Positions 1-12,105 of a stretch of DNA of 64,000 nt are shown one piece after another (position 1 is the stretch's first letter; the number at the start of each line of letters is the position of its first letter). The stretch is from assembly GCF_003097315.1 (NCBI RefSeq), contig NZ_QDDL01000001.1, positions 682,001 to 746,000 on the forward strand, written 5' to 3'. The notes beneath the pieces are model-generated. The model saw only the letters and a list, made by a program, of their open reading frames with translations. It was not told where the DNA came from and did not search any database. The DNA comes from Pelagibaculum spongiae (lineage in GTDB: Bacteria > Pseudomonadota > Gammaproteobacteria > Enterobacterales > Pelagibaculaceae). A program made the translations under genes and the position numbers.

Positions 1-333
1 ATTGATAAAACGCCCTCGAAGGATCAAACCAAAACTGCTGATGATCAGTGGAATAAAATTGTTGAATTACGCATTCAAGCACATCCAAAGCTAGAGCATC
101 CAAAAACTATAGAGCATGAGTATGCAATGCAAAACGGAGAACTTAAAATAGAAGTTCGAGCAGCTATTGCAGGCTATGTTTTACGCTATTGGAATGTAGA
201 TTGCTCTGACCAACCCAATAGTTCTCTAGCGGGATTTCATCTTTGGCTAGCAAATAAGGATGCACTGAAGAGGCTCGACAATCTCATTCTTGCAACGGGT
301 AACAACTACGCAACTCATATCATGGATGATTGA
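1..333 (+). CDS. 3' end of an unrecognised gene, first visible member of the defence operon
   Basis: The frame is open from base 1, so the start lies outside the window; about 110 residues are visible. An ATG at 127 could be read as a start, but ordinary coding sequence continues upstream in the same frame. The stop is 10 bases before the helicase gene, so it is probably co-transcribed with the defence genes. The visible part has no signal peptide, membrane segment or catalytic motif that I can identify. I do not recognise the family. By position it could be an accessory subunit of the modification system, but that is inference only. Confidence 0.6.
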   Translation: MDKTPSKDQTKTADDQWNKIVELRIQAHPKLEHPKTIEHEYAMQNGELKIEVRAAIAGYVLRYWNVDCSDQPNSSLAGFHLWLANKDALKRLDNLILATGNNYATHIMDD

Positions 334-343
334 GAGGATTTAA

Positions 344-3300
344 ATGCTGAAATTAGAAGACATCAAAAAAGACGCACAAGTCCAAGGTATTCTGGCCGAT
401 ACAATTGTCCGTATTGTACAAATCGAGCCTATTGGTGAAGCTGCTATCACTGTCTATTACAAGGACAGCCAAGGCGCGTTAGGCGAGCAAATGCTATTTC
501 GCTCAGATGAAGCTCGTTTATCAGTAGCAACTGCCGGTCGCCCTTGGGCTTTTGATGCGCCAGGAGCAGAATTTAAACTGGGTCTAGAAGCATATCGCAT
601 TTCACAAGCAGCCTTATTTGACCCAATGATGGCCGTACATACTTCTAGCGTTGAACCCTTGCCGCATCAAATTTCGGCTGTATATGAACACATGCTACCC
701 AAACAACCATTGCGTTATGTTTTGGCCGATGATCCTGGTGCAGGAAAAACGATCATGGCCGGTTTATTAATTAGTGAGCTGCTAATGCGTGCAGACGCTA
801 AAAGAATTTTGATTGTTTCTCCAGGTTCTTTAACTGAACAATGGCAAGATGAGTTACTAGAAAAATTCGGCGTGATTTTTGATATATTTAGCAAAGAAAA
901 ACAAGAACAATGTGCTTCAGGTAATTATTTCAATGAATCAGATCAACTTATTTGCAGACTAGACCAATTATCTAGAAATGAAGATTTTCAAAACAAATTA
1001 AAAAACACTGAGTGGGATCTCATCATCGTTGATGAAGCCCATAAATTATCGGCCAGTTATTTTGGAAACAAAGTAAACAAAACCAAACGATTTCTATTAG
1101 GTGAATTACTCGGTTCGATTACTCGGCATTACTTGCTCATGACCGCCACCCCACACAACGGCAAAGAAGAAGACTTTCAAGTCTGGTTATCTTTGCTGGA
1201 TACAGATAGGTTTTATGGGAAATTCCGGGAAGGTGCACATAAGGTCGACGTAACAGATATGATGCGCAGGATGGTAAAAGAAGAACTACTCAAATTTGAT
1301 GGCACCCCTCTTTTCCCTGAGCGCCGTGCTTATACAGCAAATTACGAACTTTCATCCATGGAAGCATCACTTTATGAACAGGTGACGACCTATGTTCGTG
1401 AAGAAATGAACCGAGCAGACAATCTCGACGGCAAAAAGAAAAATAACGTCGGCTTTGCATTAACCATGCTGCAACGTCGCTTGGCATCCAGCCCCGAAGC
1501 AATCTATCAATCGCTTAAACGCCGTCGTAAACGCTTAGAAGACCGTCTGACAGAAACCAGGCTTCTCGCACGTGGTCAATCCGCCGCTGGAGACATCGCC
1601 GAAACAATTGGTGAATACAGTGTAAAGAAACAAATCGACCTACCAGAAAATCTTGATGATCTTGATGATGAATTAAGTGCAGAAGAGTATGAAATCTATG
1701 CCGAGCAAGTAGTTGATCAAGCCTCAGCTGCCGAAACAATCCCTGAGCTCGAAGCAGAAATATTGATACTTAAAGATCTAGAATACCAAGCATTAAAAGT
1801 AGTGCAATCAGGTAATGATAAAAAATGGGAAGAATTATCTTGCTTACTACAAGATAATCCCGAGATGTTCAGAGCTAGCGGCAGTCGCCGAAAACTCATT
1901 ATTTTTACAGAACACAAAGATACATTGAATTATCTGATCACACGTATCAGCGGCATGCTCGGTGACACCAATGCCGTTCGCAAAATTTATGGTGGCACCA
2001 ACCGTGATGAACGCAGAAAAATTCAGGAAGAATTCCGTAATGATCCTGAAGTCACTGTACTTATTGCAACAGATGCCGCAGGCGAAGGTGTCAACCTGCA
2101 AAATGCGAACTTAATGGTGAACTATGACTTACCTTGGAACCCAAACCGACTAGAACAGCGTTTTGGGCGTATTCACCGCATCGGTCAAACTGAAGTTTGC
2201 CACCTGTGGAATATCGTTGCTAATGAAACACGTGAAGGTGAAGTCTTTCAAAAACTTTTCGATAAAATCGAAATCGAAAAAGAAGCCCTAGGCGGCAAAG
2301 TTTTTGATGTGCTTGGTGAAGCTTTTGATAATGTTTCCCTTAAAGATTTGCTGGTTAAAGCAATTCGCTATGGTGAAGATCCTGAAGTAAAAGAAAAAAT
2401 GAATCAGGTAATTGAAGGTGCATTAGATGCAGAGCACCTAAAAGAGATCATCAGGCGAAATGCATTGGTCGACCAACACATGGGACTAGAAGAACTTTAT
2501 GCCGTAAAAGAAGAAATGGAAAAAGCCGAAGCCCGTAAATTGCAACCTTACTTTATTCGCGCATTTTTCACAGAAGCATTTCAAACTCTTACAGGTGAAT
2601 TCCGTCCACGAGAGACTGGCCGATACGAAATACGTCACGTACCCGCAGCCATTCGTGAACGAGATCGAGTGATCGGCGAAACACGCACACCAGTACTAAA
2701 AAAGTACGAACGAATTTGCTTTGAAAAACAACATGTACGTCTCAGCAACAAGCCAATGGCTGATATGGTTCACCCCGCACATCCTTTAATGCACTCAGTG
2801 ACCGACCTAGTGCTACAAGCACACAGAACAAAGCTAAAGCAAGGTGCTATATTAGTCGACCCAAATGATGACAACACAGCGCCTCGCGTACTGTTTATGG
2901 TGGACCATAGTATTCGAGAAACCGGTGCCACGAATGCCATAGCATCGCGTCGGTTACAGTTTGTCGAAATCAACGCCCAAGGCGTTGCTATCAATGCTGG
3001 CTGGGCACCACACCTGGATTTACAGCCCATAGATGAATTTGACCACAAATTAGTCGGCGACATTCTCCGAGCAGACTGGTTAAATAATAATCTAGAAGCT
3101 TTGGCACTTAATCATGCTTCACAAAAATTGGTGCCCGAGCACTATGCGGAAATAAAAGATCGCCGAGAACGTCAGGCAAATAAAACTATGACTGCGGTGC
3201 ACGAGCGATTAATTAAAGAAATTAATTATTGGTCAGATCGTTATATCAAACTGAAAGACGACTTAGATTCCGGTAAACGCCCCCGAATGCAACCAGAAAT

Positions 3301-3880
3301 GGCCAGAAGGCGAGTAGATGACCTGACAGCAAGGCTTGAACAGCGACAGTCAGAATTAGAAGAACTCAAAAATGTTGTATCCAGCACGCCCATTGTTATC
3401 GGTGGCGCCTTAGTCATTCCCCAAGGTTTATTGGCCATGCGGAAAGGCGAAACTCAATTTGCGGTAGATGCCGTCGCACGAGCACGCATTGAACAAGTTG
3501 CCATGAGCGCTGTCATGCAGGCAGAGCAGGTTTTTGGTCACACAGTGACCGATGTAGGTGCTGAAAAATGTGGTTGGGATATTACTTCACGGCCTCCAGT
3601 GAATACAGATGGCTCAATCAAGCCTGATCGACATATCGAGGTAAAGGGCAGAGCCAAAGGGCAGAGCACAATTACAGTAAGCCGCAATGAAATCATTTAC
3701 GCGCTAAATCAGTCAGATAAATTTATTTTGGCCATCGTAATTGTTGATAACGAGTCATTTAAAGGCCCATTTTATATCAAAAACCCGTTTAAAGTGGAGC
3801 CTGATTTTGGCGTAGCCAGTATTAATTATGACTTAAGCGAACTGCTTTCAAAGGCGATAAGTCCGGAGCAAAGTTTATGA
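344..3880 (+). CDS. SNF2-like superfamily 2 helicase with C-terminal DUF3883 domain (DrmD-like)
   Basis: A predicted ATP-driven DNA translocase of a phage-defence system, 1178 residues. Helicase motifs are in order: Walker A DDPGAGKT near residues 129-136, DEAH at 230-233, motif III MTATPH, and motif [10 protein letters not shown] near 608-615. The residues after motif VI are long and partly helical. A C-terminal DUF3883-type domain starts near residue 1070 and carries HIEVKGR at 1097 followed by a VSRNE motif. This architecture is common in DISARM-type and DUF1156/DUF499-associated systems (known context). The stop overlaps the next start by 4 bases (ATGA), indicating translational coupling to the ATPase. 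The helicase assignment is firm; the biological role is inferred from neighbours. Confidence 0.9.
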   Translation: MLKLEDIKKDAQVQGILADTIVRIVQIEPIGEAAITVYYKDSQGALGEQMLFRSDEARLSVATAGRPWAFDAPGAEFKLGLEAYRISQAALFDPMMAVHTSSVEPLPHQISAVYEHMLPKQPLRYVLADDPGAGKTIMAGLLISELLMRADAKRILIVSPGSLTEQWQDELLEKFGVIFDIFSKEKQEQCASGNYFNESDQLICRLDQLSRNEDFQNKLKNTEWDLIIVDEAHKLSASYFGNKVNKTKRFLLGELLGSITRHYLLMTATPHNGKEEDFQVWLSLLDTDRFYGKFREGAHKVDVTDMMRRMVKEELLKFDGTPLFPERRAYTANYELSSMEASLYEQVTTYVREEMNRADNLDGKKKNNVGFALTMLQRRLASSPEAIYQSLKRRRKRLEDRLTETRLLARGQSAAGDIAETIGEYSVKKQIDLPENLDDLDDELSAEEYEIYAEQVVDQASAAETIPELEAEILILKDLEYQALKVVQSGNDKKWEELSCLLQDNPEMFRASGSRRKLIIFTEHKDTLNYLITRISGMLGDTNAVRKIYGGTNRDERRKIQEEFRNDPEVTVLIATDAAGEGVNLQNANLMVNYDLPWNPNRLEQRFGRIHRIGQTEVCHLWNIVANETREGEVFQKLFDKIEIEKEALGGKVFDVLGEAFDNVSLKDLLVKAIRYGEDPEVKEKMNQVIEGALDAEHLKEIIRRNALVDQHMGLEELYAVKEEMEKAEARKLQPYFIRAFFTEAFQTLTGEFRPRETGRYEIRHVPAAIRERDRVIGETRTPVLKKYERICFEKQHVRLSNKPMADMVHPAHPLMHSVTDLVLQAHRTKLKQGAILVDPNDDNTAPRVLFMVDHSIRETGATNAIASRRLQFVEINAQGVAINAGWAPHLDLQPIDEFDHKLVGDILRADWLNNNLEALALNHASQKLVPEHYAEIKDRRERQANKTMTAVHERLIKEINYWSDRYIKLKDDLDSGKRPRMQPEMARRRVDDLTARLEQRQSELEELKNVVSSTPIVIGGALVIPQGLLAMRKGETQFAVDAVARARIEQVAMSAVMQAEQVFGHTVTDVGAEKCGWDITSRPPVNTDGSIKPDRHIEVKGRAKGQSTITVSRNEIIYALNQSDKFILAIVIVDNESFKGPFYIKNPFKVEPDFGVASINYDLSELLSKAISPEQSL

Positions 3881-5346
3881 AATTAAAAAAAATAAGCCTT
3901 GAAAATTTCCGCTGTTATCAGCAATTGGAAATCGAACTTCACCCCAAGACCACTGTACTCGCGGCAAATAATGGTCAAGGTAAAACCACAATTTTAGATG
4001 CGGTTCGCATAGCACTTTGGCCTTATGTCAGTCAATTTGATTTAGCAAAAACACCTTATGTAGATCCGTCAAATACAATCACAATTGATGACGTACATAT
4101 ATTAAAATCTACAGATCAGAAATCACCTGTATTTGGTGCACTAGATGAAATGGCTAGGCAGTTTCCTTCATCAGTCGTAGCAGAGAGTAGCTCTTCAAAT
4201 GGCCTGCATACTTGGAGACGATATCGCGATAGTGAAGCTAAAAAATCACAAACTAAAGATGATACAGGCACAAAAGCATTAAAAAACTCGGCTAAGGAAA
4301 TGCAGAAAGCCATTCGAGACCTAAGTGCTACACCTAAAACATTACCAGTATTTGGATACTACGGCACGGGGCGGCTATGGCGAGAAAAACGCCTAACTGA
4401 TAGCAAAAAAGGTAAAGCAGAAAAAAACAATGAGCAGATTCGAACCTTCGCTTATCGCGACTGCCTAGACCCCGCATCCAGCTTTAAACAGTTTCAAGAC
4501 TGGTTTACATCAGCCTATTTAAAAGTAATGGAATACCAGATAAAGCAATTAGAAAGCGGTGCAACCTTTATTGAAGTGCCTAATGAACTGCGTCGTCCAG
4601 TTAAAGTTGTGCAAGATGCAGTAAATGAAGTACTAAAACCTATTGGCTGGCAACATCTACAATACAGTGAAAAATACGATAAATCTCTCGTATTAAAACA
4701 TCCTAAACTCGGTGTAATGAAAATATCACAATTAAGTGACGGCATTAAAAACATGCTGGCTATGATTGCTGATATCGCCTATCGCTGCGTGCTTTTAAAT
4801 GGGCATTTACAAGACCAAGCGGCTAAACAATCCCCTGGCGTTATAATGATCGACGAAGTTGACATGCACTTGCATCCACAATGGCAGCAAACAGTGGTCG
4901 CTTCTTTGCAGCAAGCCTTTCCAAATATTCAATTTATTGTAACTACACACAGCCCACAAGTGCTATCGACTGTACCCGCTGAAAGCATTCGTATAATAAG
5001 GCATGAAATAGATTCAGATTCAGAAACAGATTTAATTCTTTCAAGCGCAACGCCACCATTAACACAAAGCAAAGGTGTAGCCAGTGCAGATATTATGGCC
5101 GAGCTGCAATTAGTCGACCCAATACCAGATGTAGAAGAAGCTCATTGGCTCTCTCAATACAAGCAGTTAATCATTGAAAACAACCATGAAAATAGCCATG
5201 GAAAAGCGCTAAAAGAAAAAATACTTCAACATTTTGGTGAGTCTCATCAAGAATGGAGAGAGTGTGAGCGTTTAGTTCGATTGCAGCAGATGAAAGCCAA
5301 GCTACCAAAACGCAATCAGCATAGACCCGGTGGCGAAAATGCATAA
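3877..5346 (+). CDS. ABC/SMC-like AAA ATPase, PtuA-like
   Basis: 489 residues. Walker A NNGQGKT lies at about 31-37 just after an ISLENFRCY beta strand typical of RecF/SMC/OLD-like ATPases. A signature-like LSDG sequence precedes Walker [10 protein letters not shown] near 321-329, followed by DMHLHPQWQ and the H-switch TTHSP near 356-360. The intervening region is mostly helical and charged. It overlaps the helicase stop by 4 bases and the downstream HNH gene by 8 bases (17 if the GTG start is used). ATPase plus HNH pairs with this order are the Septu (PtuA/PtuB) arrangement and also occur as retron effectors. No reverse transcriptase is visible here. The partner suggests it senses phage and controls the nuclease; that is inferred. 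Confidence 0.85.
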   Translation: MKLKKISLENFRCYQQLEIELHPKTTVLAANNGQGKTTILDAVRIALWPYVSQFDLAKTPYVDPSNTITIDDVHILKSTDQKSPVFGALDEMARQFPSSVVAESSSSNGLHTWRRYRDSEAKKSQTKDDTGTKALKNSAKEMQKAIRDLSATPKTLPVFGYYGTGRLWREKRLTDSKKGKAEKNNEQIRTFAYRDCLDPASSFKQFQDWFTSAYLKVMEYQIKQLESGATFIEVPNELRRPVKVVQDAVNEVLKPIGWQHLQYSEKYDKSLVLKHPKLGVMKISQLSDGIKNMLAMIADIAYRCVLLNGHLQDQAAKQSPGVIMIDEVDMHLHPQWQQTVVASLQQAFPNIQFIVTTHSPQVLSTVPAESIRIIRHEIDSDSETDLILSSATPPLTQSKGVASADIMAELQLVDPIPDVEEAHWLSQYKQLIIENNHENSHGKALKEKILQHFGESHQEWRECERLVRLQQMKAKLPKRNQHRPGGENA

Positions 5347-5977
5347 GTTAATTCGCCCCAGACAACCCGCTTGTTTAAATCAATACCAGCACGGTAGAGA
5401 TCAATGGAACCGCGTTACGCCAGACCATAAAAACGCAATATGGCTCAAACTGGACCAGATGCAACAGCACCGCTGCGCCTATTGTGAATCAACAATTAGA
5501 ACTGACTTAGGTAATAGTAATTCGCATATTGAACATTTCAGACAGCGACGCAGCCATCCTCAAGACACCTTTTTGTGGGACAATCTATTTGGTTCTTGTA
5601 ATCGCCATAGCAGCTGCGGCAAACACAAAGATGACTTGCCACCTTACAACCATCAAGATCTTATTAAGATGGATGTAGAAGATCCAGAAGCATTTATAAC
5701 ATTTCTGCCAGACGGCAATGCAGTGCCCATCAAAAATTTAAGCCCTGCAGATAAACATCGTGCAGCGGAAACCATCCGTATTTTTAACCTAAATGGCCCG
5801 CTACGGCGAATCAGAGAAACAGCCATTTCAGGCTATTTACAAACCGCAGAAGCCCTTGCAACTTACGCAGCAGAATTTGACGAAGCTGACTGGTTACCGC
5901 TACTGCAAGATGAATTAAAACAAATAAAAGATTTTCCTTTTACTACTGCCATCAAACATGTGCTTTTGCCCGCCTGA
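5339..5977 (+). CDS. HNH endonuclease, PtuB-like (TIGR02646 type)
   Basis: About 212 residues. A CAYC pair (Cys46, Cys49) is followed by SHIEHFRQR (His63, His66) and a second Cys pair around [11 protein letters not shown], the zinc-ribbon-plus-HNH pattern of PtuB-like nucleases. The start is uncertain: ATG 5339, used here, or an in-frame GTG at 5330; both overlap the end of the ATPase gene, so translation is coupled. It probably cuts nucleic acid when activated by the adjacent ATPase, as known for Septu and for some retron effectors. The target is unknown. The gene ends 19 bases before the methylase start. Confidence 0.85.
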   Translation: MHKLIRPRQPACLNQYQHGRDQWNRVTPDHKNAIWLKLDQMQQHRCAYCESTIRTDLGNSNSHIEHFRQRRSHPQDTFLWDNLFGSCNRHSSCGKHKDDLPPYNHQDLIKMDVEDPEAFITFLPDGNAVPIKNLSPADKHRAAETIRIFNLNGPLRRIRETAISGYLQTAEALATYAAEFDEADWLPLLQDELKQIKDFPFTTAIKHVLLPA

Positions 5978-5996
5978 AAATGGCACAGAGAATATT

Positions 5997-8933
5997 ATGA
6001 GCAACGCCAGAGAATACAAAATTTACAGCCCCAAAAAACTCATCGAAGTAGCGCTACCGTTAGATGATATTAACGTTGCCGCCGCGCGAGAAAAATCCAT
6101 TCGTCACGGCCACCCAAGTACCTTGCATTTATGGTGGGCGCGTCGGCCTTTGGCGGCAGCGCGTGCGGTGATATTTGCGCAAATGGTCAATGACCCAGGT
6201 TACCAGCAAGACAGTGGTTTTAAATACGGCGTGAATAAAAAAAGCGCAGAAATAAAGCGCGAAAAACTGTTTCAAATTATTCGCGATTTAGTGAAGTGGG
6301 AAAATACAAATAACGAAAAAGTGCTTAACCGTGCCCGCGAAGCCATTAAAGAAAGCTGGCGCGAGACCTGCCATTTAAACCGTAACCACCCGCAAGCAGA
6401 AGAATTATTTAACCCAGAAAAACTACCGGCTTTTCACGACCCCTTTGCCGGTGGTGGTGCCATTCCGTTAGAAGCACAACGCTTAGGGCTAGAAAGTTAC
6501 GCCAGTGATTTAAACCCAGTGGCAGTAATGATCAACAAAGCGATGATCGAGATACCACCTAAGTTTGCGGGACAGGCACCGATTGGCCCTATTCCAGAAT
6601 TGGGCTCGAAAGGTAAAGACAAAATTCGACCTGGCAAACAATTAGATGAAGATTGGAGTGGTGCTAAAGGTTTAGCCGAAGATGTTCGCCGCTATGGCCA
6701 CTGGATGCGTGAAGAAGCCTTTAAGCGGATTGGGCATTTATACCCCAAAGTCAAAATCACCAATGAGATGATTACCGAACGACCAGATTTAAAGCCTTAT
6801 GCAGAGCAGGAATTAACCGTAATTGCCTGGCTATGGGCGCGTACTGTAAAAAGCCCCAACCCTGCTTTTAGTCATGTGGATGTGCCTTTGGCTCGTTCAT
6901 TCGTGCTATCAAGTAAAAAGGGTAAGGAAGCTTGGGTTGATCCTGTAATAAAAGATGGCAATTATCGCTTTGAAGTCAGATCAGGAGAAATGCCTAAAGA
7001 TGCTATTGAGGGTACTGTTGTAAGAACTGGAGGTACTTGCATTCTCTCGCAGTCTGCAATGCCATTTACTCATATTCGTGCAGAAGGAAAAGCTGGGAAG
7101 TTAAGCGAAAGATTGATGGCTATAGTTGCTGAAGGCAAAGGAGGCAGAGTCTACCTTTCCCCAACTCAACAAATGATAGATATAGCAGAAAAAGCTAAAC
7201 CTGAATGGAAGCCAGAACACACATTACCTGTAAATCCACGTGATTTCAAAACACCTAATTATGGTATGAGTAGTTTTGGTGATTTGTTTACCCCCCGCCA
7301 GCTTGTAGCACTAACGACTTTTTCTGATTTAGTTCAAGAAGCCAGGAACAAAGCTATTGCCGATGCCAAAGCCGCAGGCATGGCCGATGATGGATTGGGT
7401 ATTGATGGTGGTGGCAAAGGAGCAACTGCTTATGGTGATGCGTTAGCGGTCTATTTGGGATTTGTGTCCGATAAAGTTTCTGATTACTGGTCTTCTATTT
7501 GTAGCTGGCATTCTTCTGGTGAAAAAATGCGAAATACATTTGGCCGTCAAGCGATTCCTATGGTTTGGGATTACGCGGAAGCAAATCCTTTTTGCAAGTC
7601 TTCTGGTAATTGGATTGCAATGGTAGATTGGACTACTAAAGCTCTAGCTCATACGCCTGGAAATAGACAAGGATTCGCTGAACAGCAGGATGCCGCGACA
7701 CAAAATATAAGTACAAATAAAGTAATATCAACAGATCCTCCATATTATGACAATATTGGTTACGCCGATTTATCAGACTTTTTCTATATTTGGATGCGTC
7801 GTTCACTTCGAGCTATTTACCCTAATTTATTCGCCACTCTAACCGTACCTAAGGCCGAGGAATTAGTCGCAACACCTTATAGGCATGGTTCAAAAGAAAA
7901 AGCTGAAGTTTTCTTTTTAGATGGCATGACACAAGCCATTCATAATATGGCAGAAAAAGGTCACCCAGCTTTTCCTGTATCTATTTATTACGCATTTAAA
8001 CAATCTGAAACCAAAGAAGGTAGTACATCCAATACGGGATGGGAGACCTTTTTAGCGGCGGTCATTCAAGCCGGTTTTTCGATTGATGGCACCTGGCCAA
8101 TGCGCACCGAGATGGCCAACAGAATGATTGGCTCTGGCACCAATGCACTGGCATCTTCTGTCGTTTTAGTCTGCAAAAAACGTGAAATTGAAGCCGAATC
8201 CATATCCCGTCGAGAATTTCAACGCGAATTGCGCAACCAAATGCCTGATGCACTAGAAGCTATGATCGGCGGCGAAACAGGTGCCACCCCTATTGCGCCG
8301 GTGGATTTAGCCCAAGCCGCTATTGGCCCGGGTATGGCCATCTATTCCAAATACGCTGCAGTACTCAACCAAGATGGCAGTAAAATGAGTGTGCACGATG
8401 CACTGATTTTAATTAACCGCGCCATTACCGATTACCTCAACCCCGACAGCGGCAACTTTGATGCCGGCACCCTGTTTTGTGACGATTGGTTTAGTCAATA
8501 TGGTTGGGGCGAAGGCCCGTTTGGTGAAGCAGATACCTTGGCCCGCGCCAAAGGCACTTCAGTAAAAGGTGTTCGCGATGCTGGTGTGATTGAAGCCGCC
8601 AGCGGCAAAGTACGCTTATTAAAATGGAGTGAATATCCACAAAACTGGAACCCCACTACTGATGTTCGCATGCCAATTTGGGAAGCGTGCCACCAAATGA
8701 TTAGAATGTTGAACCAACAAGGTGAAGCTGCTGCCGGGGCATTACTGGCACGCATGCCTGAATGCGGTGAGCCAATTAGGCAGCTGGCGTACCATTTATA
8801 CACTTTATGTGAGCGTAAAAAATGGGCAGAAGAAGCCCGTGCCTACAACGAGTTGATTGGTTCATGGCATGCCATTGTTGCCGCTTCACTAGAAGCAGGC
8901 CATACCCAAGAACAGTTCGGAATAGATATTTAA
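5997..8933 (+). CDS. DUF1156 adenine-specific DNA methyltransferase
   Basis: 978 residues from the ATG chosen here. The frame stays open to 5958, but that start would overlap the HNH gene and adds a Cys-rich non-conserved stretch, while ATG 5997 follows a purine-rich AGAG. The N-terminal DUF1156 domain has the [19 protein letters not shown] motif near residues 42-60. The SAM-binding motif DPFAGGG is near 148 and the catalytic DPPYYD near 580, with over 400 residues between them. Motif order and DPPY indicate an N6-adenine (amino) methyltransferase. It likely marks host DNA so that the associated system spares it; that role is inferred from known DUF1156 defence systems. The DUF499 gene follows after 13 bases. 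Confidence 0.9.
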   Translation: MSNAREYKIYSPKKLIEVALPLDDINVAAAREKSIRHGHPSTLHLWWARRPLAAARAVIFAQMVNDPGYQQDSGFKYGVNKKSAEIKREKLFQIIRDLVKWENTNNEKVLNRAREAIKESWRETCHLNRNHPQAEELFNPEKLPAFHDPFAGGGAIPLEAQRLGLESYASDLNPVAVMINKAMIEIPPKFAGQAPIGPIPELGSKGKDKIRPGKQLDEDWSGAKGLAEDVRRYGHWMREEAFKRIGHLYPKVKITNEMITERPDLKPYAEQELTVIAWLWARTVKSPNPAFSHVDVPLARSFVLSSKKGKEAWVDPVIKDGNYRFEVRSGEMPKDAIEGTVVRTGGTCILSQSAMPFTHIRAEGKAGKLSERLMAIVAEGKGGRVYLSPTQQMIDIAEKAKPEWKPEHTLPVNPRDFKTPNYGMSSFGDLFTPRQLVALTTFSDLVQEARNKAIADAKAAGMADDGLGIDGGGKGATAYGDALAVYLGFVSDKVSDYWSSICSWHSSGEKMRNTFGRQAIPMVWDYAEANPFCKSSGNWIAMVDWTTKALAHTPGNRQGFAEQQDAATQNISTNKVISTDPPYYDNIGYADLSDFFYIWMRRSLRAIYPNLFATLTVPKAEELVATPYRHGSKEKAEVFFLDGMTQAIHNMAEKGHPAFPVSIYYAFKQSETKEGSTSNTGWETFLAAVIQAGFSIDGTWPMRTEMANRMIGSGTNALASSVVLVCKKREIEAESISRREFQRELRNQMPDALEAMIGGETGATPIAPVDLAQAAIGPGMAIYSKYAAVLNQDGSKMSVHDALILINRAITDYLNPDSGNFDAGTLFCDDWFSQYGWGEGPFGEADTLARAKGTSVKGVRDAGVIEAASGKVRLLKWSEYPQNWNPTTDVRMPIWEACHQMIRMLNQQGEAAAGALLARMPECGEPIRQLAYHLYTLCERKKWAEEARAYNELIGSWHAIVAASLEAGHTQEQFGIDI

Positions 8934-8946
8934 GAGGGATACACTA

Positions 8947-11754
8947 ATGAGCTTAAAACCATGGCGTGAAATTGCCCGCCCTCACAAAGATGTACTTGAA
9001 GGTAGTTTCAAACAATCAGAATTTGCTGCAGATATTACTCAAGTTGCCAATGGTACGGCGACGCCTGAGTACCAGGATGCGGAAAAATTCTTCTCGCGTA
9101 CCTTTATTACCGAAGGTATGCGTTTGTTATTAATGTCGGTTGCCCAGCGATTGTCGGGCACTGGCGGCGACCCTGTTATACAGTTACAAACTGCATTTGG
9201 TGGTGGTAAAACCCACACGATGCTGGCTGTACTTCATTTAGCTACTAGCACTGTAAATTCAAATAAACTCGAAGGCATTCCTCCTTTATTAGACCAAGCA
9301 GGCATTCAGGGTTTACCTAAAGCAAATATCGCTGTGTTAGACGGTATTAACATGTCTGTCAGCCAAGGCAAAAAACATGGTGATATTGTCGCAAATACCC
9401 TATGGGGTGAAATGGCTTGTCAGCTACTAGGCGATACTGGTTATGAAATGTTGCGTGCAAGTGACCAGCATGGTACTGCACCTGGCAAAGACATTTTATA
9501 TGAGCTGTTATCGAAAGCCGCACCTTGTGTGGTGCTTATTGATGAGCTGCAAAAATTTTTCAGCGATTTAAAACCCGGTGAACAATTAAATGCTGGCTCT
9601 TACGAAGCTAACTTGAAATTTATTCAAGCACTTACTGAAGCTTTTAAAATGGTTCCAAATGCTATTTTATTAGCATCGCTGCCTGAGTCTGAAACAGAAG
9701 TGGGCGATACATTTGGCCAAAAAACACTGGTTGCTTTAGAAAAACATTTTGGCCGCGTTGAATCGGTCTGGAAACCAGTTGCAACCGAAGAAGCTTTTGA
9801 AATTGTTCGTAGACGTTTATTTGAGTTTTCTGGTGAGCGATCACAAATTGAAGGTATAAGCCGTCAGTTTTGCGATTTTTACCGCAATAATGCGAGTTAT
9901 TTCCCGGTAGAAACCCAGTCGAATGAATATTTCGAGCGCATGTGTGCTTCATATCCTATCCACCCAGAAATATTTGATCGGTTGTATGAAGACTGGTCCA
10001 CACTGGATAAATTTCAGCGTACTCGGGGTGTTCTGCAATATATGGCCGTTATTATTCATCGGTTGTGGAACGATAATAATCAAGATGCTGTGATTATGCC
10101 TGGCTCTTTACCGTTAGATGACGGGCTGGTTCGTAATAAAAGTATTCATTATTTGCCCCAAGGCTGGGAGCCAGTGCTAGAAAAAGAAGTCGATGGCATT
10201 CGCTCAGAACCCAGCGCTATTGACGGAAAAGATACTCGCTTTGGTAGCGTTCAAGCTGCGCGCCGTACTATGAGAACCATTTTTTTGGGAAGCGCTCCCA
10301 GCACAACAGATCAGGTAGTCAAAGGGCTCTCTATAGAGCGTGTATTACTCGGCGCAGTTCAGCCGGAGCAGGTAGTCGCGTTATTTGAAGATGTGCTTAA
10401 ACGTTTGCGCGATCGACTTCATTATTTATATTCTGATCAGAATAATTATTGGCTCGATACCAAACCGAATTTACGACGGGAAATGGAAAGTCGCAAACAA
10501 AATATCAATAAGTTAACGGTTAATGAAGAATTAAAGAAAAAAGTTTCTGCAGTTTTTGGCAACAAATCATTTTTTTCTGGCATCCATGTGTTTACTAATT
10601 CTGTAGATGTTCCCGATGACTATGGCAACCCCAGATTAGTCGTGCTGGCACCCGGTGAAAGTTACAGTAAAAGGGATACCAGCTCAGCTATTTCTGCGGC
10701 GGAAAACATATTGGCGCATAGAGGTGAACAACCTAGACAGAAACGTAATCGCTTAATATTTTTTGCTGCAGATGCTGATGCCGTGAGTCGATTAAGAGAT
10801 ACAGCTAAAACCCACCTTGCTTGGCGCGAAATATCATTCGATATTCGCGATGGCAAATTAAACTTAGATCTATTTCAGGCCAGCCAAGCCAAGAAAAATA
10901 CGGAAGTTTCTGAAAAGTCTTTAAGACAAATGGTGCGAGAAGCCTATAAGTGGATTCTGTGCCCCGTGCAAAATAAGGCAACTGATAAAAGCATTGATTG
11001 GGAAACAGAATCAGTCTCTAGCAATGCATCTAACCTAGTTCAAGAAATTGAACAAAAGCTAGTTGACCAAGAGTGGGTTGTTAATAATTGGTCTCCTATT
11101 CATTTAAAGCAATTATTAGAGCAGTGGTATTTTAAAAATTCGGTTTCCGAGGTTAATGCGCTTAGAGTATTCCATGATTGTAGTCATTATTTGTATATGC
11201 CGAGACTGATTAACGATAGTGTATTTAAAGCAGCGATATCTGATGGGATAGGAAGCACTGATTACTTCGGCTTTGCTAGCGGTAAAGAAGAAGAAAAATA
11301 CTTAGGTTTTTGTTTTGGCTCAAATGGTATAGTTTCTTTAGATAGTTCATGTTTATTTATTGAAAAGAATACTGCCACTGAATACCAGGAACAAATACGA
11401 CCTAAAATCGTTGTCACCCCAGACTCACAACCTGATCCTAATCCTGTTTCCGTCCCTGATCATACAAACACTATCTCAGACACTGATGATGACCCCACAA
11501 TCCTAAAGCCAACACCATCAACTGCAAAGCAAAGATTTTATGGTGGCATTGACTTGAACCCAGTAAAAGCCAAAATGGATTTTGCAACCATTGTGGATGA
11601 AATTGTTGAGCAATTCACTGTAAAGTATGGTGTTAATGTAAAAATTTCTGTTGAAATTGAAGCAGATTATGTTGACGGCTTTGATGAAAGGTTGCAAAGA
11701 ACCATTAAAGAAAATTGCAACACTTTAAAATTCAAAAGCTCAGAATTTGAATAA
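8947..11754 (+). CDS. DUF499 AAA+ ATPase of a modification-based defence system
   Basis: 935 residues. It begins with a conserved [16 protein letters not shown] leader. Walker [11 protein letters not shown] is near residue 85 and Walker [12 protein letters not shown] near 195-202, both typical of DUF499 proteins, which co-occur with DUF1156 methylases in phage-defence loci (known association). The C-terminal 60 residues, after a Pro/Asp-rich linker near 820-860, form a separate small alpha/beta-looking domain. It is the last gene of the operon; a strong hairpin follows. The protein probably couples ATP hydrolysis to phage recognition or DNA handling, but its mechanism is not known to me. Confidence 0.87.
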   Translation: MSLKPWREIARPHKDVLEGSFKQSEFAADITQVANGTATPEYQDAEKFFSRTFITEGMRLLLMSVAQRLSGTGGDPVIQLQTAFGGGKTHTMLAVLHLATSTVNSNKLEGIPPLLDQAGIQGLPKANIAVLDGINMSVSQGKKHGDIVANTLWGEMACQLLGDTGYEMLRASDQHGTAPGKDILYELLSKAAPCVVLIDELQKFFSDLKPGEQLNAGSYEANLKFIQALTEAFKMVPNAILLASLPESETEVGDTFGQKTLVALEKHFGRVESVWKPVATEEAFEIVRRRLFEFSGERSQIEGISRQFCDFYRNNASYFPVETQSNEYFERMCASYPIHPEIFDRLYEDWSTLDKFQRTRGVLQYMAVIIHRLWNDNNQDAVIMPGSLPLDDGLVRNKSIHYLPQGWEPVLEKEVDGIRSEPSAIDGKDTRFGSVQAARRTMRTIFLGSAPSTTDQVVKGLSIERVLLGAVQPEQVVALFEDVLKRLRDRLHYLYSDQNNYWLDTKPNLRREMESRKQNINKLTVNEELKKKVSAVFGNKSFFSGIHVFTNSVDVPDDYGNPRLVVLAPGESYSKRDTSSAISAAENILAHRGEQPRQKRNRLIFFAADADAVSRLRDTAKTHLAWREISFDIRDGKLNLDLFQASQAKKNTEVSEKSLRQMVREAYKWILCPVQNKATDKSIDWETESVSSNASNLVQEIEQKLVDQEWVVNNWSPIHLKQLLEQWYFKNSVSEVNALRVFHDCSHYLYMPRLINDSVFKAAISDGIGSTDYFGFASGKEEEKYLGFCFGSNGIVSLDSSCLFIEKNTATEYQEQIRPKIVVTPDSQPDPNPVSVPDHTNTISDTDDDPTILKPTPSTAKQRFYGGIDLNPVKAKMDFATIVDEIVEQFTVKYGVNVKISVEIEADYVDGFDERLQRTIKENCNTLKFKSSEFE

Positions 11755-11776
11755 AACTTTATAGGTTTTTCATTTA

Positions 11777-11818
11777 TGAAGCTGATAGCCAGCAGCGATG
11801 TTGCCATCTCTGCTGGCT
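11777..11818. terminator. hairpin between convergent operons
   Basis: Inverted repeat AGCCAGCAG / CTGCTGGCT, a 9-base perfect stem with a 24-base loop, lies between the DUF499 gene and the convergent small gene. There is no clear T-run on either side, so efficiency as an intrinsic terminator is uncertain. Confidence 0.5.
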
Positions 11819-11823
11819 TGTAC

Positions 11824-12066
11824 TTACTTTTGCAACGTTCGCTTTAATTCTTTGGCTAATATCTGTTTTGCCTGTATCCTTAATTGCTCCAATTCTTGTA
11901 TTATTCGATCGATGTGCACATCCACTTCAGTATCATTAGCCAATTGCGGTGACAATGAAACTCGATCACCACCACTTAGCATGACTGCTACCTCGACCAT
12001 CGGTTGAGTTGGGTAATCACCTTGTTTCCAATCTTTGTTAAAATTAAAAACCTCTAGTTTTTGCAT
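11824..12066 (-). CDS. small protein of unknown function, cyclase operon
   Basis: 80 residues. A good Shine-Dalgarno (GAGGTAA) precedes the ATG, which supports a real gene. The N-terminal half is predicted beta-rich and the C-terminal half is a charged amphipathic helix (ELEQLRIQAKQILAKELKR), possibly a coiled coil for dimerisation. It lies 39 bases downstream of the cyclase-like gene on the same strand, so the two probably form one transcript. I do not recognise the family; an accessory or antidote role for the cyclase is possible but unsupported. Confidence 0.6.
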   Translation of the reverse strand: MQKLEVFNFNKDWKQGDYPTQPMVEVAVMLSGGDRVSLSPQLANDTEVDVHIDRIIQELEQLRIQAKQILAKELKRTLQK

Positions 12067-12105
12067 AACTTACCTCACAATTCAAATCAACCAACTCATG
12101 TTAAT

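Noticed and set aside
3877-5977. Retron effector interpretation of the ATPase-HNH pair
   Set aside because: No reverse transcriptase or ncRNA-like segment is in the adjacent sequence; a Septu-like pair is simpler.
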